Shown: piece by piece, positions 1-6,049 of the stretch | Layout of the letters: each line of letters opens with the position of its first letter | Numbering within the stretch: the first letter of the stretch is position 1 | Assembly (NCBI GenBank): GCA_900548845.1 | Contig: URMI01000001.1 | Coordinates: 1 to 22,233 of the forward strand | Direction of reading: 5' to 3' | DNA: 22,233 bases | DNA from: an uncultured Clostridia bacterium | GTDB taxonomy: Bacteria > Bacillota > Clostridia > Christensenellales > Borkfalkiaceae | Notes under the pieces: generated by a model | Database searches by the model: none | The model's input: only the letters and a program-made list of their open reading frames with translations | What the model was told of the DNA's origin: nothing | Made by a program: the position numbers and the translations under genes

Positions 1-91
1 AAGGACCTTAACGCAGTATCGGGGCAAAATACGCGCTTTTGATCGGGTTCATATTACTCCCTTACAGTATTGTATGCGCCCCCGAGCCCGC

Positions 92-712
92 TTATGTCAG
101 CTCTCTCTTTTTGTAGAGTGCGGCGGAGAGGAGATACAAAAGCCCGTAAACGGCAAACGCGCCCAAAAGCGTGAGCGCGCTCCCCCACCAGGGGAAGGAG
201 AAGCCCTCGGGCGGGAACAGAAAGAGCGCAGCGCCCGCCGCGAAGATCACCGCCATCAGGAGAAAATAGAGATAGCGCGCCTTTTCGGTGCCGAAGCGGA
301 AGCCGAACGTGAGCGTGACGGCAGGGCAGGCAAGCCCCGCGACGGCAAAGAGCGCCGCCATCGTCAAAAGCGCCGACCCGTCGAAATTCCCCTGCACGAG
401 GGAAGCCCCCGCCTCTACGAGGAGAGAGAGCGCCGCCATCACCGTCCAGAACAAAAAGCCGAGCAAAAACTTGGCGCCCACGCGCTGCGCCCGCGTGACG
501 GGGAGCATCTCCGCCGTACGGTCCCAGCCGTCGCGCTCGTCCACCGCGAGAAGGGAGGTCGGCAGCATCCCCGCGAACATCACGGGAAGGAGCACGGCGA
601 CGGAGACCTCCTCCGCAAAGAAGCGCACCGCAAACAGGACGATGCAGACGATGAGAATGAATTTGTACGTCTTTGTCGCGAGCAGTATATCCTTTTTCAA
701 CAGCCCTTTCAT
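92..712 (-). CDS. ABC-2 type transporter permease (ABC2_membrane_5-like)
   Basis: A membrane permease of about 206 residues that would pair with the ATPase encoded just upstream to export an unknown substrate. It begins with a short cationic cytoplasmic stretch (MKGLLKKD) followed by about six hydrophobic segments. Between segments 2 and 3 lies a DERDGWDRTAEMLPVTRAQ motif; a conserved ERD..GWDR..LPVTR cytoplasmic loop is typical of small ABC-2 permeases of the PF13346 kind. I chose the ATG at 712 because an AGAGGAGGA ribosome site precedes it and it overlaps the ATPase stop codon as ATGA, which indicates translational coupling. The frame stays open further upstream, but that part is antisense-like, Arg/Gly-rich and runs through the ATPase gene. 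The family is clear and the substrate is not. Paired YtrA-type operons often respond to cell-envelope stress, but nothing here proves that. Confidence 0.85.
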   Translation of the reverse strand: MKGLLKKDILLATKTYKFILIVCIVLFAVRFFAEEVSVAVLLPVMFAGMLPTSLLAVDERDGWDRTAEMLPVTRAQRVGAKFLLGFLFWTVMAALSLLVEAGASLVQGNFDGSALLTMAALFAVAGLACPAVTLTFGFRFGTEKARYLYFLLMAVIFAAGAALFLFPPEGFSFPWWGSALTLLGAFAVYGLLYLLSAALYKKRELT

Positions 713-1554
713 ACATGTTCCTCCTCTTGAACGAGCGCGCGGAAGAGCTCTTCGAGCCCCACGCGCTGTACCTGCACCCCTATGGGGAGCGCTTCCTGCC
801 GCACCACGGCGGTAACGCCGTAGGGCGAACGGCGGAAGGAGACGACCGCCTCCCGCGGGATCGCCGAAAACTCCTCCCCCGAACAGTTCAGAACGCCGTA
901 GCGTTCCAAGAGCGCGTCCTTTTCTTCGGATAGAAGCACCTTGCCGCCGTGCAGGAAAGTAACATAATCGCACACCTTCTCTAAATCGTCCGCAATGTGC
1001 GAAGAAAAGAGCACGGAATGCGCCTCGTCGCGCGTGAATTCCATCAGCATATCCAGAATATCCTGCCGCGCCACGGGATCGAGCCCGCTCGTCGCCTCGT
1101 CCAGAAGCAGGAGCTTGGGCTCGTGCGAGAGCGCCGCCGCGAGCAAGAGTTTCATCTTCATGCCGCGCGAGAGCGCCGAATACTTCACCTCCCCCACCCG
1201 GAAGCGGGCAAGGAGTTCTTCGTACTTCTTCCCGTCCCAGCGGGAATAGCAGCCTTTGAGAAAGCTCCCGATCTCGGCAGGGGTGAGGCAGGCGGGGAAG
1301 CCCGCGCTCTCCAACACGACGCCGAGCTCTTCTTTGAGACCTGCGTTCCCCTCGGCGTCCCGCCCCAAAAGGCGCACCGTACCGCCCTCCTTTTTCGCCA
1401 TGCCGAGGAGCAGGCGAAAGAGCGTCGTCTTGCCCGCGCCGTTCACCCCCACGAGCCCCATGATGCAGCCCGAAGGGAGCGTCAGGTCAATGGGTCCGAA
1501 GGTGAAACCCCGATAATGTTTTTCTAAGCCGTGAAGTTCGATAGCGTTCATCAT
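709..1554 (-). CDS. ABC transporter ATP-binding protein
   Basis: A 281-residue cytoplasmic ATPase that powers the permease encoded downstream. Visible motifs: Walker A GVNGAGKTT at about residues 36-44, a degenerate signature LSRGMKMK at about 128, Walker B LLLLDEATSGLDP at about 148-160, and the switch histidine in FSSHI at about 186. The C-terminal 90 residues form the accessory domain usual for ABC-2 partner ATPases. The start could be ATG 1554, which overlaps the GntR stop as ATGA, or ATG 1551, one codon later. The second has better spacing from the GGGAGGAAG ribosome site. The gene is the middle member of the GntR-ATPase-permease operon and overlaps both neighbours by 4 bases. Confidence 0.92.
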   Translation of the reverse strand: MMNAIELHGLEKHYRGFTFGPIDLTLPSGCIMGLVGVNGAGKTTLFRLLLGMAKKEGGTVRLLGRDAEGNAGLKEELGVVLESAGFPACLTPAEIGSFLKGCYSRWDGKKYEELLARFRVGEVKYSALSRGMKMKLLLAAALSHEPKLLLLDEATSGLDPVARQDILDMLMEFTRDEAHSVLFSSHIADDLEKVCDYVTFLHGGKVLLSEEKDALLERYGVLNCSGEEFSAIPREAVVSFRRSPYGVTAVVRQEALPIGVQVQRVGLEELFRALVQEEEHV

Positions 1555-1925
1555 TCTTCCTCCCAAAGCAGTTCCAGAGCGTCTTTACATTCTTCTTTCG
1601 AAAGCCCGCACAGCTGCGCCAGATCGGCGGCGCGCGCAAGATGGCTTTCCATCTCTTTCAGGCGTTCCTCCCGCACGAGCTCTTCGTTGCGCGGCGAAAC
1701 AAAGCACCCCTTGCCCGCCACGGTATAAATATAGCCCTCCTTTTCGAGCTCCTCGTAGGCGCGCTTGGTGGTGATGACGCTGATGCGCAGATCCTTTGCA
1801 AGATTGCGGATGGAGGGCAGCGCCTCGTCCGCTCGGAGCCCGCCGCGCGCGATCTCGCGCTTGAAGGCTTCCGCGATCTGAAAGTAGATGGGGTCGCTGC
1901 TCTGATTGTCGATGCGGATAAACAC
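1551..1925 (-). CDS. GntR-family transcriptional regulator, YtrA subfamily
   Basis: A short regulator of 124 residues. An N-terminal winged helix (residues about 10-80, with the hallmark DPIYFQIAEAFKREIARG, LPSIRNLAKDL and TTKRAYEELEKEG stretches) is followed by only about 45 residues of helical dimerisation tail; this is the YtrA architecture. The start is GTG at 1925, because AAGGAGG sits 5 bases upstream and the protein then begins MFIRIDNQSSDPIY, the usual YtrA N-terminus. In-frame codons further upstream would read through the promoter. The gene leads its operon and probably represses itself through an inverted repeat overlapping its own -10 box. YtrA-type regulators normally control the ABC genes they are co-transcribed with, and the gene order here fits. 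Confidence 0.93.
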   Translation of the reverse strand: MFIRIDNQSSDPIYFQIAEAFKREIARGGLRADEALPSIRNLAKDLRISVITTKRAYEELEKEGYIYTVAGKGCFVSPRNEELVREERLKEMESHLARAADLAQLCGLSKEECKDALELLWEEE

Positions 1926-1942
1926 GTCTGCCTCCTTACTGT

Positions 1943-1959
1943 GTATATTGATTATATAC
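1943..1959. promoter_or_regulatory. Probable GntR (YtrA-type) operator
   Basis: A perfect inverted repeat, GTATAT-N5-ATATAC, spans the -10 box and start site of the GntR operon. GT..TA/TA..AC arms are typical of GntR-family sites. A protein bound here would block polymerase, so autorepression is the simple reading. That the local GntR binds it is inferred. Confidence 0.65.
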
Positions 1960-1979
1960 GGCTTTAACAGTTCTGTCAA
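1951..1979 (-). promoter_or_regulatory. Promoter of the GntR-ABC operon
   Basis: On the minus strand TTGACA (1979-1974), a 17-base spacer and TATAAT (1956-1951) match sigma-A consensus at all 12 positions. Predicted start is near 1944, giving a leader of about 20 bases before the GTG. Confidence 0.92.
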
Positions 1980-2030
1980 GCCTTTTGCGTGAAATTTCCC
2001 TGAAAGCGGCAATTATTTTTGCTTTCCCCC

Positions 2031-2059
2031 TTGAAAAGAACTTCACATTGTGCTATACT
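2031..2059 (+). promoter_or_regulatory. Promoter of the dehydratase/ene-reductase operon
   Basis: TTGAAA (2031-2036), 17 bases, then TATACT (2054-2059) with an extended -10 TGC immediately in front. Predicted start is near 2066. A second TATAAT at 2070-2075 lacks a convincing -35 and lies in the inverted repeat. Confidence 0.75.
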
Positions 2060-2064
2060 TGTTA

Positions 2065-2100
2065 TGTGATATAATCACACATTTATGAAATTATATCACA
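2065..2100. promoter_or_regulatory. 11-bp inverted repeat at the start of the operon transcript
   Basis: Arms TGTGATATAAT (2065-2075) and ATTATATCACA (2090-2100) are perfect reverse complements around a 14-base spacer. Inside, TGTGA-N5-TCACA (2065-2079) is a second nested inverted repeat, so there are three half-sites. The element straddles the predicted start site and ends 23 bases before the first gene. An operator is more likely than an RNA hairpin because the arms are AT-rich and the loop is long. The binding protein is unknown. Confidence 0.6.
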
Positions 2101-2122
2101 AACAAATTGAATGAGGATGGAT

Positions 2123-3400
2123 ATGCAACTGACCCCCGAACAGCAGGCCGTGCTTGACGGGCAGAAGGGCGAAACGCTTGCCAAAGTGATGAAGACCATC
2201 GTCATGTACGGCGATATCTTCGGCGCGGAAAAGCTGGTGCCCGTGACGCATCCCGAAGGGCACTTCGTCACGAGCTTCGGCATCTCGCTGATGAAGCCGC
2301 TCTTTGCGACGATGGACGAGCTCATCCGCGCGAACGTGCACACGATCGGCAAGTTCACAGTGGATCCCCGCCCGCTCGACTATCAAAACGTCAAATGCAA
2401 CCCCGTTGAAAAGCTCGTGTTCGCCGTCATGTACGGAAAACAGGAGGAGTACGAACAGCAGCTCATGCAAGTGGGCCTCCGCGACAGGAAGGCGTTCACC
2501 TGCACGGCGTACCTGCCCGAAGTCGGGAATGTTCCCAAAAAGGGAGACGTCCTTTCGTGGGCGGAGAGCAGCGCCGTCGTGTATGCGAACTCCGTTTTGG
2601 GCGCGCGCTGCAACCGCAACAGCGGCATGATCGACCTCTTCGGCAGCATCGTCGGCTGGGTCCCCTATTTCGGGCTCGTCACCGACGAGGGAAGAAAGGC
2701 GACGTGGAAGGTGTACGTCAGGACTTCCAAAAAGCCCGAAGCGCAAATTTTGGGCAGCGCCATCGGCATGAAGGTGACGGAGGACGTGCCCTACGTCTTC
2801 GGTCTCGACCGTTTCTTAGGCGAAGAGCTCAACGAAGAGACGTGCGCGTATTTGAAGGACTTCGGCGCGGCGACCGCTTCCAACGGCGCGGTCGGGCTCT
2901 ATCACATCGACCGCCTCACCCCCGAGGCGAAGGAGCTCGGCGAAAGCCTCATCACGGAGGACGCAAAGGAGTATATCATCGACGACGAAGAACTCGAACG
3001 CGTCTACAAGAGCTACCCCGTGATGTGGAAAAACAAGGACGCAAAGCCCGCGCTCTGCTTCATCGGCTGCCCGCATCTTACCTACGGCCAGCTCATGGAT
3101 TGGACGCACACCCTTTCCGCCGCCCTCAAAGAGACGGGCAGAAAGAAGGTGAAGGTGCGCACGGTGATGACCGCCGCCCCCGAAGTTGCGGAAAAGTTCC
3201 GCGCGGCGCCCGAATACGGGCAGCTCACCGCGATGGGCGTGAAGCTTTCGAGCATCTGCCCGCTCATGTACACCAACAACCCCGTCACCAAGGGGAAAGC
3301 CATCCTCACCAACTCCAACAAGCTGCGCACCTATTCGGTGGCGCGCTACTTGAAAGACGAGAAGATCGTGAATATCCTTTCGGGAAAGGAGGGCGTCTGA
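2123..3400 (+). CDS. Aconitase X (DUF521) catalytic large subunit
   Basis: A 425-residue protein of the AcnX group. In characterised relatives the large and small subunits together dehydrate a hydroxy acid at an iron or Fe-S centre: cis-3-hydroxy-L-proline dehydratase in bacteria, phosphomevalonate dehydratase in archaea. Family marks: the N-terminus LTPEQQAVLDGQKGE, YGDIFGAEKLVPVTHPEGHF (residues about 29-48), GARCNRNSG (about 160-168), CFIGCPHLTYGQL (about 312-324), the segment SSICPLMYTNN (376-386) and TNSNKLRTY (about 396-404). The cysteines at about 163, 316 and 379 are candidate metal ligands. I chose ATG 2123 (MQLTPEQ) because GAGGA lies 6 bases upstream and the family starts there; ATGs at 2111 and 2117 have no ribosome site. 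The small subunit follows one base after the stop. Substrate is unknown. Confidence 0.88.
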   Translation: MQLTPEQQAVLDGQKGETLAKVMKTIVMYGDIFGAEKLVPVTHPEGHFVTSFGISLMKPLFATMDELIRANVHTIGKFTVDPRPLDYQNVKCNPVEKLVFAVMYGKQEEYEQQLMQVGLRDRKAFTCTAYLPEVGNVPKKGDVLSWAESSAVVYANSVLGARCNRNSGMIDLFGSIVGWVPYFGLVTDEGRKATWKVYVRTSKKPEAQILGSAIGMKVTEDVPYVFGLDRFLGEELNEETCAYLKDFGAATASNGAVGLYHIDRLTPEAKELGESLITEDAKEYIIDDEELERVYKSYPVMWKNKDAKPALCFIGCPHLTYGQLMDWTHTLSAALKETGRKKVKVRTVMTAAPEVAEKFRAAPEYGQLTAMGVKLSSICPLMYTNNPVTKGKAILTNSNKLRTYSVARYLKDEKIVNILSGKEGV

Positions 3401-3401
3401 A

Positions 3402-3842
3402 ATGAAGACATTCCAAGGCAGAGTGCTCGCGGGCGGCAAGTGGAAGGGCGAGGCGATCGTCTCGCATCAGGGCGTGAATACGCTCGCGACTTTCCAGAAG
3501 AGCGCCTTGAAAAACGCGAAGGAGGTCATCGCCTCCGATCAGAACAATGCAGACCTGTTCGGAAAATGCCTCACGGGGAAGGCACTGTGCCTGCCCGTGA
3601 CCATCGGCTCGACGACGGGCGGCCTCGTCATCCAGACGGTGTGCGCAATGAAGATCGCCCCCGCCTGCTTCCTCTTTTCCGAGCACGTCGACTCGCTCGC
3701 CGCGAGCGGCATCGTGCTCGCAAGAGTGTGGGAAGGGAGCAACGTCATCGCTGTCGATCAGTTGGGCGAAGAATTTTTGAACACCGTAAAATCGGGGGAT
3801 ACATTGGAAGTGCTCGAAGACGGCACCGTCAATATCCTTTGA
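3402..3842 (+). CDS. Aconitase X (DUF126) swivel-domain small subunit
   Basis: A 146-residue partner of the preceding large subunit. DUF126 proteins form the aconitase-type swivelling domain and supply an active-site serine. Here the segment PVTIGSTTGGLVIQ (residues about 66-79) aligns with the usual GS(S/C)xGS loop, in a more threonine-rich form. The stretch FSEHVDSLAASGIVLARV (about 92-109) matches the conserved region in which a family member typically reads D..I..G..V..I. The gene starts one base after the upstream stop, with GGAGG in the end of that gene as its ribosome site. Separate large and small subunits make this the two-protein AcnX type, unlike the fused type I enzymes of Pseudomonas. 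The enzyme should be heterodimeric and cytoplasmic. Confidence 0.87.
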   Translation: MKTFQGRVLAGGKWKGEAIVSHQGVNTLATFQKSALKNAKEVIASDQNNADLFGKCLTGKALCLPVTIGSTTGGLVIQTVCAMKIAPACFLFSEHVDSLAASGIVLARVWEGSNVIAVDQLGEEFLNTVKSGDTLEVLEDGTVNIL

Positions 3843-3891
3843 GCAAATTTCCGAACAGCAAATATGACGACAAAACCATAAGGAGAAGCTT

Positions 3892-5946
3892 ATGAGCATG
3901 AACGAACAATATGCACCCCTTCTGACGAGCTGGAAGATCGGCAAATGCGAGATCAAGAACCGCTTCGTCCTGACGTCGATGGGCGGCACTTCCATCTTCG
4001 GGTGGATGGAGCCCAACCACTTCGACGAGGAAGCCGCCAAATTCCTCCTGGACCGCGCCAAGGAGAACGTCGGGCTCATCCTGCCCGGCATCGCCCCCAT
4101 CCGCGATATTTTGCTCGGCAAATGGCTGTATCAGGGGACGGGGAAATTTGAAAAGCTCAAGGAATTCATGAAGGAATTCCACAAGACGGGCGCCAAGCTC
4201 TTTATCCAGCTGACGGCAGGCTTCGGAAGATCGCTCGCCATCAACGACATCATGGTGAAGGCTCTGCACAACAAGGCTTTGGCGACCGTCTTAAAGCCCG
4301 TTCTCGATGTTTCTTACCTCACCGCGAGCGCGAGCGCCACCCCCAACCGCTGGGAAGAGACATGCATCTCCCGCCCGCTCACCAAGGAAGAGATCAAGGA
4401 GATGATCGAAGCCTTTGCAAAGACGGCAAAACTTATAAAAGACGCGGACGTGGACGGCGTGGAGATCCATGCCGTGCATGAGGGGTATCTTCTCGATCAG
4501 TTCACGATGAAGTACACCAACCTCCGCACGGACGAGTACGGCGGAAGCTTTGAGAACCGCTACCGCTTCCCCGTGGAGATCGTCAAGGCCATCAAGAAGG
4601 CGTGCGGCGACGACTTCCCCGTCTCGCTGCGCTATTCCGTCGTCTCCAAGACCAAGGGCTTCTGCCAAGGCGCGCTTCCCGGCGAGGAATACACCGAAGT
4701 GGGCCGCGACATGGAAGAGAGCGAACGCGCCGCAAAGTATCTGCAGGATGCGGGATACGATATGCTCAACTGCGACAACGGCACCTACGACGCCTGGTAT
4801 TGGGCGCATCCGCCGGCATACATGCCCGAAAACTGCAACCTCGAAGAGGTCAAGCATATCAAGAAGTTCGTCGATATCCCCGTCGTCTGCGCGGGCAAGA
4901 TGGATACGCTGACGGCAGCCAAAGCCGTCGGACGGGGCGAGATCGACGCGATGGGCGTTGCGCGGCAGTACCTTGCCGACCCGCAGTGGGTCACCAAGAC
5001 GCTCGAAGGGAGAGAAGACGACATCCGCCCCTGCATCCACTGCCACAACGGTTGCTTCAACTTGGCGCACTACAAGGGCGTGGGCAACGACCAGACCCTG
5101 CACGACAACGCGGGCATGGCGCGCTGCGCCCTCAACCCCGAGACGATGCAGTCCAAAAAATATAAGATCGTTCCCGCCAAGAAGCAGAAGAAGGTCGCCA
5201 TCGTGGGCGGCGGCATCGGCGGCATGGAGACGGCGCGCGTGCTCGCCCTGCGCGGGCATAAGCCCACCATCTTCGAAAAATCGGGCTCGCTCGGCGGCGT
5301 GTTCGTCGCGGCGGCAGCCCCGCAGTTCAAGAGCGCCGACAAAGCCCTCCTCAGATGGTACGAAAAGCAGATGAAGGACTTGCAGGTAGACATCCGCTTC
5401 AACACCGAAGTCAAGCCTTCCGATACGCTGACGGGCTTTGACGAAGTGGTCGTCGCCACGGGCGCGACTGCCAAGCGCGTGCCCGTGAAGGGCGCCGAGA
5501 AGTGCATCGAAGCGTGCGACTATTTGAGCGGCGCGCCCGTCGGAGATAAGATCGTCGTCATCGGCGGCGGACTCACGGGCTGCGAGATCGCGCTGGATGC
5601 CCACCTCAAGGGCAGGACGCCCGTCATCGTCGAGATGAAGAACGACCTCATCGCCGTCAAGGGCGTGTGCCTTGCGAACTCTTCCTATCTCCGCGAATAT
5701 TTCGCCCTCCACAAGGTGGAAGTGCACCTTGAAAGCACCGTCAAAGAAGTGGGCGACGGGTACGTCGTCGTCCGGGAAAAGAACGGCAACGAGGTGAAGA
5801 TCCCCGCGGACACCGTGGTGACTTCCGTCGGCTATACGCCCGCCCCGCTCGAACTCAAGGGCGCGAAGTATGTGGGCGACTGCAAGGAAGTGGGGAACCT
5901 GCGCACCGTCATCTGGCGCGCGTGGGATGTCGCCATGAAGATCTGA
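3892..5946 (+). CDS. OYE/FadH-type FMN, Fe-S, FAD ene-reductase (enoate reductase-like)
   Basis: A 684-residue multidomain flavoprotein. Residues 1-375 are an Old Yellow Enzyme TIM barrel binding FMN (NRFVLTSMG at 23-31, VEIHAVHEGYLLDQF at 190-204, YGGSFENRYRFP at 216-227, GVARQYLADP at 355-364). A 4Fe-4S motif follows, C381-x2-C384-x3-C388, with a probable fourth ligand at C412; the last gap is about a dozen residues longer than in FadH. Residues 434-684 form an NAD(P)H/FAD domain with two dinucleotide folds (VAIVGGGIGGMETA at 435, IVVIGGGLTGCE at 554). Relatives are 2,4-dienoyl-CoA reductase, BaiCD/BaiH and clostridial enoate reductases, which reduce conjugated C=C bonds with NAD(P)H. AGGAGA sits before the ATG. 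In the same operon as the AcnX dehydratase, it could reduce the double bond that enzyme makes. Substrate cannot be named. Confidence 0.88.
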   Translation: MSMNEQYAPLLTSWKIGKCEIKNRFVLTSMGGTSIFGWMEPNHFDEEAAKFLLDRAKENVGLILPGIAPIRDILLGKWLYQGTGKFEKLKEFMKEFHKTGAKLFIQLTAGFGRSLAINDIMVKALHNKALATVLKPVLDVSYLTASASATPNRWEETCISRPLTKEEIKEMIEAFAKTAKLIKDADVDGVEIHAVHEGYLLDQFTMKYTNLRTDEYGGSFENRYRFPVEIVKAIKKACGDDFPVSLRYSVVSKTKGFCQGALPGEEYTEVGRDMEESERAAKYLQDAGYDMLNCDNGTYDAWYWAHPPAYMPENCNLEEVKHIKKFVDIPVVCAGKMDTLTAAKAVGRGEIDAMGVARQYLADPQWVTKTLEGREDDIRPCIHCHNGCFNLAHYKGVGNDQTLHDNAGMARCALNPETMQSKKYKIVPAKKQKKVAIVGGGIGGMETARVLALRGHKPTIFEKSGSLGGVFVAAAAPQFKSADKALLRWYEKQMKDLQVDIRFNTEVKPSDTLTGFDEVVVATGATAKRVPVKGAEKCIEACDYLSGAPVGDKIVVIGGGLTGCEIALDAHLKGRTPVIVEMKNDLIAVKGVCLANSSYLREYFALHKVEVHLESTVKEVGDGYVVVREKNGNEVKIPADTVVTSVGYTPAPLELKGAKYVGDCKEVGNLRTVIWRAWDVAMKI

Positions 5947-5973
5947 ACCCGCTTTCAAAGCACGATAAAAGCG

Positions 5974-6007
5974 CGGGCGCGCCGCGAAACAGATCGCGGC
6001 GCGCCCG
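5974..6007 (+). repeat. 13-bp GC hairpin after the ene-reductase gene
   Basis: A perfect 13-bp stem with an 8-base loop begins 28 bases after the stop codon. It is not followed by a T-run, so alone it is not a classical terminator. It may stabilise the 3' end ahead of the true terminator a few bases on. Confidence 0.5.
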
Positions 6008-6010
6008 AAT

Positions 6011-6049
6011 AAAAAAACAGAGGAAGCCGTGAGCTTCCTCTGTTTTTTT
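6011..6049. terminator. Bidirectional terminator between convergent operons
   Basis: A perfect 17-bp stem (A7 then CAGAGGAAGC pairing with its complement then T7) with the 5-base loop CGTGA. It ends with T7 on both strands, so it can stop the AcnX operon from the left and the polyphosphate operon from the right. The stop codon of ppk1 (6050-6048) lies partly inside the stem. Confidence 0.95.

Noticed and set aside
92..973. A longer permease reading with 87 additional N-terminal residues
   Set aside because: The additional part lies inside the ABC ATPase gene and is Arg/Gly-rich; ATG 712 has a strong ribosome site and the operon overlap.
2065..2100. The inverted repeat as an intrinsic terminator or riboswitch
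   Set aside because: Arms are AT-rich with a 14-base loop and no T-run; position at +1 fits an operator better.
4291..5958. A 555-codon open frame on the minus strand opposite the ene-reductase
   Set aside because: The plus-strand protein has clear OYE, Fe-S and FAD motifs; the minus frame has none and no ribosome site.
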